22,233 nucleotides of DNA from Cellvibrionaceae bacterium (GTDB taxonomy: Bacteria > Pseudomonadota > Gammaproteobacteria > Pseudomonadales > Cellvibrionaceae). The position numbers and the translations under genes were made by a program. Location of the stretch: positions 1-22,233 of the forward strand of contig JALUYN010000056.1 in the NCBI GenBank assembly GCA_027012915.1, read 5' to 3'. The stretch's first letter is position 1. Each line of letters starts with the position of its first letter. The notes beneath the pieces were generated by a model. The model saw nothing but the letters and a program-made list of their open reading frames with translations, was not told the origin of the DNA and did no database searches. Below, piece by piece: positions 7,660 to 14,347 of this stretch.

Positions 7660-8736
7660 ATGCAGGTGACAAAAACCAGAATCTGCCTGCTGGTCTGTTT
7701 GTTTCTATCCCAACTGGCAAATGCGTCACTCGATTATGACGTATTGAAATTGCCGGCAGCCAAAAGTCACTTGGCGGCAAAATCCTTGGTCTACTCTGTG
7801 GAGAAGTTTGGCGATCGCGTGTTTGCGACCGGTCATCGAGGCCACATTGTCTATTCCGATGACCTGGGTGAAACCTGGACTCAAGCAGAGGTGCCAGTAC
7901 GTGTAGGCATATTGGACATCTTCTTTGCAAGCGCAGAGAAGGGTTGGGCCGTAGGACATGGCGGTGTCATTTTGCACTCCTCTGATGGCGGTAAAACCTG
8001 GGAAAAGCAATACGACGGTTATCGTTTCGGTAATGAGGGTCTGGACTACTACCAGAAAGCGTCGGCGGCAAATCCCGAAAGTGAAATGCTCGAGTATCTG
8101 ATTGGTGAGATGGAATACGCCATCGATCAGGGTGCTGACAAGCCATTCTTTAAGGTTTACTTTCACGATGAAAACCTGGGCTATGCTTTTGGCGCCTACG
8201 GCATCATTGTGAAAACCGAAGACGGCGGTAAGACATGGACTCATACCATGCACAACGTCGAGAACTACAACTTCTATCATCTGTTTGACTACACCCCGAT
8301 GACCAATGGCAAGTTCTTGCTAAATGGTGAGGCGGGTTTGATTTTCAATGCCAGCGTTGAAGATGATTACGCCAAACTGATCGAAAATACTCCCTACGAG
8401 GGAAGCTTCTTCACCAGCTCCAGTGCTAAAGATGGCAGTCTGGTGGTTGGCGGTCTGCGTGGCTTTACTTTCGTCAGTCACGATTTTGGGGAAACCTGGG
8501 TCGAGTCGAAAAAGCCGCCTACGGGTTCCGTGGTTGATTCCACAACTCTGGCCGATGGTCGCCTGGTTCTGGTAACCATGACTGGGGATGTTCTGGTCAG
8601 TACCGACAGCGGTGATACTTTTACTCGTGCAAAAACGCCAAGAGTTGGGCCAATTTTTGCGGTCGAAGAAGTCAGCCCTGGTGCGTTGCTGGTGGCAGGG
8701 CCCCTCGGAATTATTAAGATCCCATTGAGTCAGTAA
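7660..8736 (+). CDS. YCF48-like/BNR (Asp-box) beta-propeller periplasmic protein, 358 aa
   Basis: A secreted repeat protein, probably a beta-propeller acting as a periplasmic scaffold or adaptor. The signal peptide MQVTKTRICLLVCLFLSQLANA is followed by Asp-box repeats: SDDLGETW (66-73), SSDGGKTW (107-114), TEDGGKTW (187-194), SHDFGETW (273-280) and a weaker STDSGDTF (314-321). Each sits in a YCF48-type context such as VFATGHRGHIVYSD, GWAVGHGGVILHSSD and GYAFGAYGIIVKTED. YCF48 proteins such as HCF136 assist membrane-complex assembly in photosynthetic organisms; here the setting is quite different. GAGG precedes the ATG by about 8 nt. It lies 45 bp upstream of the RND gene, with which it is probably co-transcribed, and downstream of the internal terminator. 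No sialidase active-site residues are evident, so a hydrolase role is unlikely. Confidence 0.85.
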   Translation: MQVTKTRICLLVCLFLSQLANASLDYDVLKLPAAKSHLAAKSLVYSVEKFGDRVFATGHRGHIVYSDDLGETWTQAEVPVRVGILDIFFASAEKGWAVGHGGVILHSSDGGKTWEKQYDGYRFGNEGLDYYQKASAANPESEMLEYLIGEMEYAIDQGADKPFFKVYFHDENLGYAFGAYGIIVKTEDGGKTWTHTMHNVENYNFYHLFDYTPMTNGKFLLNGEAGLIFNASVEDDYAKLIENTPYEGSFFTSSSAKDGSLVVGGLRGFTFVSHDFGETWVESKKPPTGSVVDSTTLADGRLVLVTMTGDVLVSTDSGDTFTRAKTPRVGPIFAVEEVSPGALLVAGPLGIIKIPLSQ

Positions 8737-8781
8737 ACGATTAAAGACTGGGTAAGTACTAACAGTATTGGAGAACGATAA

Positions 8782-11178
8782 ATGGCGAATTCATCTGACA
8801 ATGATCTGCCAGTCATTGCTGATCTAAAGGATTTTGATCCGAGTTCGGGTACCTTTTTAGAGAAGCTCGTATTTAACAACCGTGGCGTCGTGGTGTTCCT
8901 GTGTGTATTGACAACACTGGTGCTGGGCTACTATTCATCGAAAATTCAGCTTCAGGCTGGCTTTGAGAAAATGCTGCCCAAGAAGCACGAATACGTGCTC
9001 AACTACAATGACAACAAAGAAAGCCTTAAAGGGCTTGGGAACAACCTGCGGATTGTTCTCGAAAACAAAGACGGCGACATTTACAACAAAGAGTATTTGA
9101 CGCTGTTGGAAAAGCTGAACGACGAGATTTTCTTCGTACCCGGCGTTAACAAAAATGGTCTGAAATCCCTGTGGACGCCTAACACGCGTTGGCGTGTGGT
9201 AACAGAAGCTGGTTTCGAAGGTGGCCAGGTTATTCCTGGTGACTACGACGGTTCTCAGGCAACCATTGATATGATCAAAATTAATATCCGCCGCGCGGGT
9301 ATTATTGGCGATCTGGTTTCTAACAATCACCAGTCTTCAGCCATTGTTGTGCCGTTGATGGACATCAATCCAGCCACTGGCGAGAAACTGAACTACAAAG
9401 AGTTGAGTGATGAGCTCAACCGTATTGTTGCCAAATTTCTGGAAGATGCTGAGGCTGAAGGAGCCAATGTGGATATCCACATTACCGGTTTTGCCAAGCT
9501 GATCGGCGATTTGATTGACGGCTTGACCGTGGTTATCGGTTTCTTCGCGGTCGCCGTTGTTATCGCTACGGCTCTGCTGTTCTGGTACACCCGAGGGCTG
9601 AGAGCCACCATTATGGTGATTTTCTGTACTTTGGTTGCAGTGGTTTGGCAGCTGGGTTTGTTAGCTTTGTTTGGTTACGCGCTGGATCCGTTCTCCATTC
9701 TTGTACCATTTCTGGTGTTTGCGATTGGTGTGAGTCATGGTGCCCAGAAACTGAATGGTGTATTGCAGGATATGGGCCGTGGCACTCACCGTTACGTGGC
9801 TGCCCGTTACACCTTCCGGCGTCTGTTTTTGGCTGGTGTAACTGCACTGTTGTCTGATGGTGTGGGCTTTGCGGTTCTGATGATTATTCAGATCGATGTG
9901 ATTCAGGATCTGGCCGTTACCGCGAGTATCGGTGTGCTGGTACTGATCTTTACCAACCTGATTCTGACCCCGGTAGTTCTGTCTTACATTGGTTGTGGTG
10001 ATAAGTCGGTTGAATTGGCCTCGCGCCCACAAAAGAGCATGGAAGAGATGCACTGGTTGTGGCGCTTCCTGTTGGCCTTTACCGAACGCCGTTGGGCCAT
10101 TACTGCCATTGTGGTAGGTATTGTACTGGCAGTGGGCGGCTTTAAGGTCCGCGAGGATCTGCAAATTGGTGACCTGGACCCAGGTGCCCCTGAACTGCGA
10201 CCGGACTCCAAATACAACCGTGATATTGCCTTTAACGGTGCAAACTTCTCCGTAAGTAGTGATATTTTTGCAGTTATCGTTAAGACCCCAATCGATCAGT
10301 GTACCGATTACCAATCCATGAGCCTGGCTAATGAGTTGGAGTGGCGCTTCCGTCAGTTGGAAGGTGTTGATGATGTTCGCGGCCTGAACGTACGTACTCG
10401 TGCCATTATGGGCGGCATTAACGAAGGTTTCCCGAAGTGGTTTGAGTTCTTCCGTAATCAGGACACCATTAACTACGCTGTTTCTGAGCTCGTGACTATT
10501 GGTCTGGTGGACCCAGGTTGTTCCATCTACCCGATGCTTGTGTATCTGAAGGATCACAAAGCCGCGACCTTGACCGGTGTGGTTAGCGTATTGGAAGAAT
10601 TTAACGCCGAGTACGAGAGCGATAAGATCGAGTTCCTGGGGGCTGCAGGTAGTGCCGGCTTTGAAGCTGCGACCAATATCGTAGTGAAGGCGGCCAACAC
10701 CGAAATGCTGTTCTATGTATATGGTGCTGTAATCTGCTTGTGTATGCTGACCTTCCGCTCTGTGGCGGGTGTGGTGTGTGCGGTACTGCCTTTGATGCTG
10801 ACCTCTATTCTGTGTGAGGCTCTGATGGTGGTATTGGGCATCGGTGTTAAGGTGGCGACTCTGCCAGTAATTGCATTGGGTGTAGGTATTGGTGTGGATT
10901 ACGCACTTTATGTACTCACCGTAATTTTGGCGAAAGAAGCTACCGGAATGAGCTTGAAGCAGGCTTACTACGAAACTCTGAACTTTACCGGTCGCGTTGT
11001 GGCGCTGATTGGTGTGACACTGGCAGCAGGTGTAATTACCTGGGCCTGGTCACCCATTAAGTTCCAGGCGGATATGGGAATTCTGCTGACCTTTATGTTC
11101 CTGTGGAACATGGTTGGCGCTTTGATTCTGATGCCTGCTCTGGCGCACTTCCTGCTGAAGCCGGAGCGTCACGCCTGA
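8782..11178 (+). CDS. RND superfamily exporter, MMPL/HpnN-like, 798 aa
   Basis: An inner-membrane transporter, probably driven by proton motive force and moving lipids or other hydrophobic molecules. The architecture is a single helix at about 35-55, a large periplasmic loop (56-245), a helix bundle (about 247-402), a cytoplasmic link, a helix at 440-455, a second periplasmic loop (456-640) and a second bundle (641-792). This makes about 12 helices in two halves, as in MmpL and HpnN proteins. The second half carries GVGIGVDYALY (700-710), whose Asp-Tyr pair matches the proton-relay residues of MmpL proteins; the equivalent place in the first half is FAIGVSHGAQ, with no Asp, so coupling may be asymmetric. 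GGAG lies 8 nt before the ATG. It ends the four-gene cassette and is followed by a bidirectional terminator. No membrane-fusion or TolC-like gene is adjacent; DUF1302 and DUF1329 may take those roles, as inference. Confidence 0.9.
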   Translation: MANSSDNDLPVIADLKDFDPSSGTFLEKLVFNNRGVVVFLCVLTTLVLGYYSSKIQLQAGFEKMLPKKHEYVLNYNDNKESLKGLGNNLRIVLENKDGDIYNKEYLTLLEKLNDEIFFVPGVNKNGLKSLWTPNTRWRVVTEAGFEGGQVIPGDYDGSQATIDMIKINIRRAGIIGDLVSNNHQSSAIVVPLMDINPATGEKLNYKELSDELNRIVAKFLEDAEAEGANVDIHITGFAKLIGDLIDGLTVVIGFFAVAVVIATALLFWYTRGLRATIMVIFCTLVAVVWQLGLLALFGYALDPFSILVPFLVFAIGVSHGAQKLNGVLQDMGRGTHRYVAARYTFRRLFLAGVTALLSDGVGFAVLMIIQIDVIQDLAVTASIGVLVLIFTNLILTPVVLSYIGCGDKSVELASRPQKSMEEMHWLWRFLLAFTERRWAITAIVVGIVLAVGGFKVREDLQIGDLDPGAPELRPDSKYNRDIAFNGANFSVSSDIFAVIVKTPIDQCTDYQSMSLANELEWRFRQLEGVDDVRGLNVRTRAIMGGINEGFPKWFEFFRNQDTINYAVSELVTIGLVDPGCSIYPMLVYLKDHKAATLTGVVSVLEEFNAEYESDKIEFLGAAGSAGFEAATNIVVKAANTEMLFYVYGAVICLCMLTFRSVAGVVCAVLPLMLTSILCEALMVVLGIGVKVATLPVIALGVGIGVDYALYVLTVILAKEATGMSLKQAYYETLNFTGRVVALIGVTLAAGVITWAWSPIKFQADMGILLTFMFLWNMVGALILMPALAHFLLKPERHA

Positions 11179-11201
11179 TCAGTGTGAGATGTGTAAGACG
11201 T

Positions 11202-11230
11202 AAAAAAGCCGGGCATTGCCCGGCTTTTTT
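11202..11230. terminator. Bidirectional rho-independent terminator between the RND gene and argF
   Basis: AAAAAAGCCGGGC, loop ATT, GCCCGGCTTTTTT: a perfect 13-bp stem including A6/T6 flanks, so it works for both converging transcripts. A second hairpin GTCGGGC-ttt-GCCCGAC (11246-11262) lies between it and the argF stop and has no T-tract. Confidence 0.9.
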
Positions 11231-11280
11231 GTGCTTGTTCGATTTGTCGGGCTTTGCCCGACTTGACTATTGCTGGCTAA

Positions 11281-12195
11281 TTATTTGCGATGGTTGAGTA
11301 AAAATTCCATCAGAGCCTTCTGGGCGTGCAGTCTATTTTCGGCCTCATCCCATACAACGGAAATTTGCTCGTCTTCCAGCAACTCCCCACTGACTTCTTC
11401 GCCGCGGTGCGCCGGTAAGCAGTGCATAAATATGGCATCTTTATTGGCCAGTTGCATTAGGTCATGGTTGACCTGGAAGCCGGCGAATTGTTGTTCGCGC
11501 TCTCTCTGTTCTTCTTCCTGGCCCATGGATGCCCAGACATCGGTGACAACCCAGTCGGACCCACGAGTGGCTTCCTTGGGGTCGCGATAAATAGCGACGC
11601 GATCTGAGTTCTTGGCAACCAGCTCGGGGTTGGGGTCAAAACCTTCTGGGCAAGCAATATTCAGCTTGAAATCGCACAAGGCAGCAGCGTTGATGTAGGA
11701 GTGACACATGTTGTTGCCGTCGCCAATCCAGGTGACGGTTTTTCCTTTCGGGCTGCCCCGGTGCTCGGTATAGGTCTGAATATCCGCCAGCAACTGACAC
11801 GGGTGGTAGTCGTCGGTCAGAGCATTGATAACAGGAACTTTGGAGTATTCTGCAAAGCGCTCAATCTTTTCGTGCTCGAAGGTGCGGATCATAATGATGT
11901 CCACCATGCTCGAGATGACTCGTGCAGAATCTTCGATAGGTTCACCGCGGCCGAGTTGTGTATCTCTGGGCGACAGAAATAGAGCGGAGCCGCCCAGTTG
12001 CACCATGCCCGCTTCAAAGGACACGCGAGTGCGAGTCGAGGATTTCTCGAAGATCATACCCAGTACGTGATTGGGAAAAGGTGCGCTATCGAACTTTTGC
12101 TTGTGAAGGCGTTTCATTTCGATGGCGCGGTCGATCAAATTTTCCAGTTCCTGGGCGCTCAGGTCATTGAGGGTGAGAAAGTGTCTGACGCTCAT
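11281..12195 (-). CDS. argF: Ornithine carbamoyltransferase, anabolic
   Basis: Cytoplasmic enzyme making citrulline from ornithine and carbamoyl phosphate in arginine synthesis. The 304-residue chain is family length. Carbamoyl-phosphate contacts are SSTRTR (52-57) and HPCQ (131-134); the ornithine-binding SMG loop is in DVWASMGQE (219-227), and the catalytic [10 protein letters not shown] block is at 258-267. The [14 protein letters not shown] block marks the start of the C-terminal domain. The ATG at 12195 is preceded by AAGGGA. It lies 9 bp after the argD stop, so argD-argF is an operon. argF rather than a catabolic arcB is favoured by this pairing, although sequence alone does not separate the two strictly. 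Confidence 0.96.
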   Translation of the reverse strand: MSVRHFLTLNDLSAQELENLIDRAIEMKRLHKQKFDSAPFPNHVLGMIFEKSSTRTRVSFEAGMVQLGGSALFLSPRDTQLGRGEPIEDSARVISSMVDIIMIRTFEHEKIERFAEYSKVPVINALTDDYHPCQLLADIQTYTEHRGSPKGKTVTWIGDGNNMCHSYINAAALCDFKLNIACPEGFDPNPELVAKNSDRVAIYRDPKEATRGSDWVVTDVWASMGQEEEQREREQQFAGFQVNHDLMQLANKDAIFMHCLPAHRGEEVSGELLEDEQISVVWDEAENRLHAQKALMEFLLNHRK

Positions 12196-12204
12196 GGTTG
12201 TCCC

Positions 12205-13374
12205 TTATTCTTGTAAATCACTGATCAGCTGGCTGACGGTTTCTATAATCGTGTCTGCCTGCTCCTGAGTGATGACTAATGGGGGCAGCAGACGAATAAC
12301 CTTTTCTGCCGTTACATTAAGAAGTAGTTTATGTTCCGCAGCTTTCGCAACTAGTTGTGCGCAGGGTTGGGTCAGTTCTATGCCGACCATCATGCCCTTG
12401 CCACGGATATCTTGTACCAGGGGATTACCTTGTAAGGCTTCGTTGAAGCCCTTGATCAGGTAATCACCCATGCTTGCAGCCTGTTCTGCTATGCCGTCGC
12501 GCTTAAGGATATTTTGTACGGTAAGAGCTCCTTGGCAAACCAGTGGATTACCGCCATAGGTTGATCCATGAGTGCCGGGCACCAAAATTTCGGCAGCTTT
12601 ACCGCGAGCCAAGCAGGCTCCGATGGGGAGGCCGTTGCCAAGCCCTTTAGCGGTGGTTATTACGTCGGGCTGAATTCCGTTGTGCTGAAAAGCAAAGTGT
12701 TTGCCAGTTCGGCAATTGCCGGTCTGAATTTCGTCCAGCATCAGTAGCCAATTGTTGGCGTCACAGAGATCGCGCAGCTTGTTAAGGTAGTCGTTGGCGG
12801 GGATATTGACTCCACCTTCACCTTGCACTGGTTCTACCAGTATGGCAACGACATTTTCTGTGGCTGCGGCTTTTACAGCTTCTATATCGTTGTAGTCGAC
12901 GTGCACGAAGCCTTCCAGTAGAGGAGCAAATCCGGCTTTAACTTTTGGATTGCCGGTGGCCGTCAGAGTAGCCATGGTGCGGCCGTGGAAGCTGCCATTC
13001 ATGGTAATGATTGTAGGATTGTTAATGCCTTGATCATTGCCGTACTTGCGAGCGATCTTAATGGCAGCTTCATTCGCTTCGGCACCGGAGTTGGAAAAGA
13101 ATACGGCGTCCATTCCAGTCTCGTTGCAGAGGTTTTCTGCGAGCTGTAATCCGGGGTCGGTCAAGTACAGATTAGAGGTATGCAGTAGGGTGCTGGCCTG
13201 TTCTGCCAGAGCGCTGGCTAGTTCCGGGTGGCTGTGGCCCAGCCCGCATACCGCGATGCCGCTTAGCGCATCGAGATATCGATTACCTTGTTCGTCCCAA
13301 AGGTAGCTGCCTTCGCCTTTGGTAAAGGTCAGCTTGCGCTCACCATAGGTATTCATAATCGATGCGGCGTTCAT
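12205..13374 (-). CDS. argD: Acetylornithine/succinyldiaminopimelate aminotransferase
   Basis: PLP enzyme of class III aminotransferases, converting N-acetylglutamate semialdehyde to N-acetylornithine in arginine synthesis; ArgD proteins often also serve lysine synthesis. Numbered from the chosen start, the chain shows NSGAEANEAAIK (95-106), SFHGRTMATLTATG (128-141), EPVQGEGGVN (181-190), LDEIQTG (213-219) and the PLP lysine K243 in TTAKGLGNGLP. The sequence after LDEIQTG is NCRTG where most homologues have MGRTG, a small oddity near the active site. The start is set at 13374 (MNAASIM) because GGAG stands 6 nt upstream; an ATG at 13386 has no ribosome-binding site. It is first in the argD-argF operon. 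PLP comes from the PdxH pathway upstream in the window. A terminator-like hairpin sits in its leader. Confidence 0.95.
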   Translation of the reverse strand: MNAASIMNTYGERKLTFTKGEGSYLWDEQGNRYLDALSGIAVCGLGHSHPELASALAEQASTLLHTSNLYLTDPGLQLAENLCNETGMDAVFFSNSGAEANEAAIKIARKYGNDQGINNPTIITMNGSFHGRTMATLTATGNPKVKAGFAPLLEGFVHVDYNDIEAVKAAATENVVAILVEPVQGEGGVNIPANDYLNKLRDLCDANNWLLMLDEIQTGNCRTGKHFAFQHNGIQPDVITTAKGLGNGLPIGACLARGKAAEILVPGTHGSTYGGNPLVCQGALTVQNILKRDGIAEQAASMGDYLIKGFNEALQGNPLVQDIRGKGMMVGIELTQPCAQLVAKAAEHKLLLNVTAEKVIRLLPPLVITQEQADTIIETVSQLISDLQE

Positions 13375-13403
13375 GCCCGTCTCCATGTGTTATCAACTGC
13401 AAT

Positions 13404-13428
13404 AAAAAAAGGCAGCGCAGGGCTGCCT
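13404..13428 (-). terminator. Terminator-like hairpin in the argD leader
   Basis: On the minus strand AGGCAGC-cctgc-GCTGCCT is followed directly by TTTTTTT, a textbook intrinsic terminator, ending 30 bp before the argD start. On the plus strand there is no T-tract after the stem. No gene in the minus direction lies upstream that would need ending, because grxD is divergent, so it sits in the 5' untranslated region of argDF. An attenuator role is possible. Confidence 0.7.
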
Positions 13429-13441
13429 GATTAGACTGCTG

Positions 13442-13470
13442 ATACTATAAGCAATTGGAGGGATCTGCAA
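13442..13470 (-). promoter_or_regulatory. Candidate sigma70 promoter for argD-argF
   Basis: Read on the minus strand: TTGCAG (13465-13470), a 17-bp spacer and TAGTAT (13442-13447), overlapping TATAGT. It would start transcription near 13435, only about 7 nt before the terminator-like hairpin. No ArgR box resembling the E. coli consensus was recognised nearby. Confidence 0.3.
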
Positions 13471-13545
13471 TGGCTGCCCCGGCTCTCAGGTGGTATTGGC
13501 TCAATAAGCGCTAGGTGGAGGCAAAAGCTTGGGGTAAAATGTTGC

Positions 13546-13560
13546 AATAACCTAGTTATT
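13546..13560. promoter_or_regulatory. Inverted repeat in the argD-grxD divergent region
   Basis: AATAAC-cta-GTTATT is a perfect 6-bp inverted repeat with a 3-bp centre, about 70 bp upstream of the chosen grxD start. It has no T-tract directly after it and could be an operator for grxD. No known regulator consensus is clearly matched. Confidence 0.25.
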
Positions 13561-13629
13561 AGGTGGGTTTTTTGCCTGTTTTATTTTTGTGAACATAGTT
13601 TGTGACTTATGAGTGAGGTTAGTGTCGGT

Positions 13630-13950
13630 ATGGATATCATGGATACCATCAAACAACAGATCGAAGAGAACGGTATTATTCTTTATATGAAAGGTTCTCC
13701 CAATGCGCCCCAGTGTGGTTTTTCCATGCGTGCTTCCCAGGCGCTGATGGCCTGTGGCCAGCGGTTTGCTTATGTAGATATTCTGAGCAATCCCGAAATT
13801 CGCAGTGAATTACCCAAGTATGCAAACTGGCCAACGTTTCCGCAGCTTTGGGTGAAAGGTGAATTGGTAGGTGGTTGTGACATCATTACCGAGATGCATG
13901 AAAACGGTGAACTGAAAGAATTGGTAGATTCAGCTGCAACCGAGAGTTGA
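13630..13950 (+). CDS. grxD: Monothiol glutaredoxin, Grx4 type
   Basis: CGFS-type glutaredoxin that, as a family, binds and transfers [2Fe-2S] clusters with glutathione and BolA proteins in the cytoplasm. The CGFS motif is at residues 29-32, after YMKGSPNAPQ. The glutathione-binding WPTFPQLWVKGELVGGCDI block is complete, and ALMACGQRFAYVDIL is typical of the family. The start at 13630 gives MDIMDTIKQQI, which matches family N-termini; GAGG lies 11 nt upstream. An ATG at 13609 would add seven residues (MSEVSVG) but has no ribosome-binding site, and some annotators may prefer it. Divergent from argD and followed by its own terminator, so it is probably a single-gene transcript. Confidence 0.95.
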   Translation: MDIMDTIKQQIEENGIILYMKGSPNAPQCGFSMRASQALMACGQRFAYVDILSNPEIRSELPKYANWPTFPQLWVKGELVGGCDIITEMHENGELKELVDSAATES

Positions 13951-13984
13951 TTGTTGCGCTTACCGAGCGCGTTCTGTTTTGAAG

Positions 13985-14015
13985 AAAAGCCCCGCCAATT
14001 TGGTGGGGTTTTTTT
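13985..14015 (+). terminator. Rho-independent terminator after grxD
   Basis: CCCCGCC (13990-13996), loop AATTT, GGTGGGG (14002-14008), then seven T. One G-U pair; A residues before the stem can extend pairing with the T-tract. It lies 35 bp after the grxD stop. Confidence 0.88.
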
Positions 14016-14087
14016 ATGTCTGACTGTCGCTGATAGCGGGCGATCCTGCATCTGGGCTTATTTCACCGTCGTGATCATAGTTTGGCT

Positions 14088-14107
14088 TCTACCTACAATT
14101 AGGTAGA
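14088..14107. promoter_or_regulatory. Perfect inverted repeat upstream of the porin gene
   Basis: TCTACCTA-caat-TAGGTAGA: 8-bp arms with a 4-bp centre, extended by one more pair on either side of a T-G mismatch. It is not followed by T residues, so it is not a terminator. It lies about 105 bp before the porin start codon, suited to a regulator binding upstream of a promoter. The regulator is unknown. Confidence 0.35.
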
Positions 14108-14140
14108 GGAAGTCAATTGTAATCAGTATGTCAAATCAAA

Positions 14141-14169
14141 TTGATAATAAGTAGCATTTGTACTAATCT
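14141..14169 (+). promoter_or_regulatory. Weak candidate porin promoter overlapping a Fur-box-like sequence
   Basis: TTGATA (14141-14146), 17 bp, TAATCT (14164-14169) is a possible sigma70 promoter with a good -35 and poor -10. The 19 bases from 14143 (GATAATAAGTAGCATTTGT) match the classical Fur box at about 12 of 19 positions by eye, which is marginal. The adjoining genes encode a porin and redox proteins, so iron control would make sense but is not shown. Confidence 0.22.
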
Positions 14170-14212
14170 TCGCTCGCTTAAAAATACTATGATGGCTTTC
14201 GGGGAGTAAAAA

Positions 14213-14347
14213 ATGTTCAAAAAATCCATGATTGCAATGGCGGTAGCTGCTGCAAGCGGCGCAAAAGACTCCATCTCTGGAAGAGATGTGGCAATTGATT
14301 CAGCAACAGCAGGCCGAAATCAAAAGTCTGAAATCTCAGCTGAATAA
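14213..14347 (+). other. Detached signal-peptide ORF of the porin (one base out of frame with the body)
   Basis: The ATG at 14213 follows GGGGAG and encodes MFKKSMIAMAVAAASGA, a clear Sec signal peptide, then runs out of frame to TAA at 14345-14347, giving 44 residues. The porin body lies in another frame. Removing one A from the AAAA run at 14263-14266 joins the two as ...AASGAKTPSLEEMWQLI, with a normal signal-peptidase site after SGA. This is therefore the true 5' end of the porin gene, split by a single-base insertion or by a sequencing error. Confidence 0.8.

Noticed and set aside
9661..10557. 298-codon open frame on the minus strand opposite the RND gene
   Set aside because: It mirrors a real, well-recognised transporter gene in another frame, shows no domain, and is low-complexity in the way antisense frames of biased genes are.
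13470..13500. CTGAGAG motif on the minus strand upstream of argD, reminiscent of a TPP riboswitch element
   Set aside because: The other conserved TPP riboswitch blocks are absent, and arginine genes are not expected targets.
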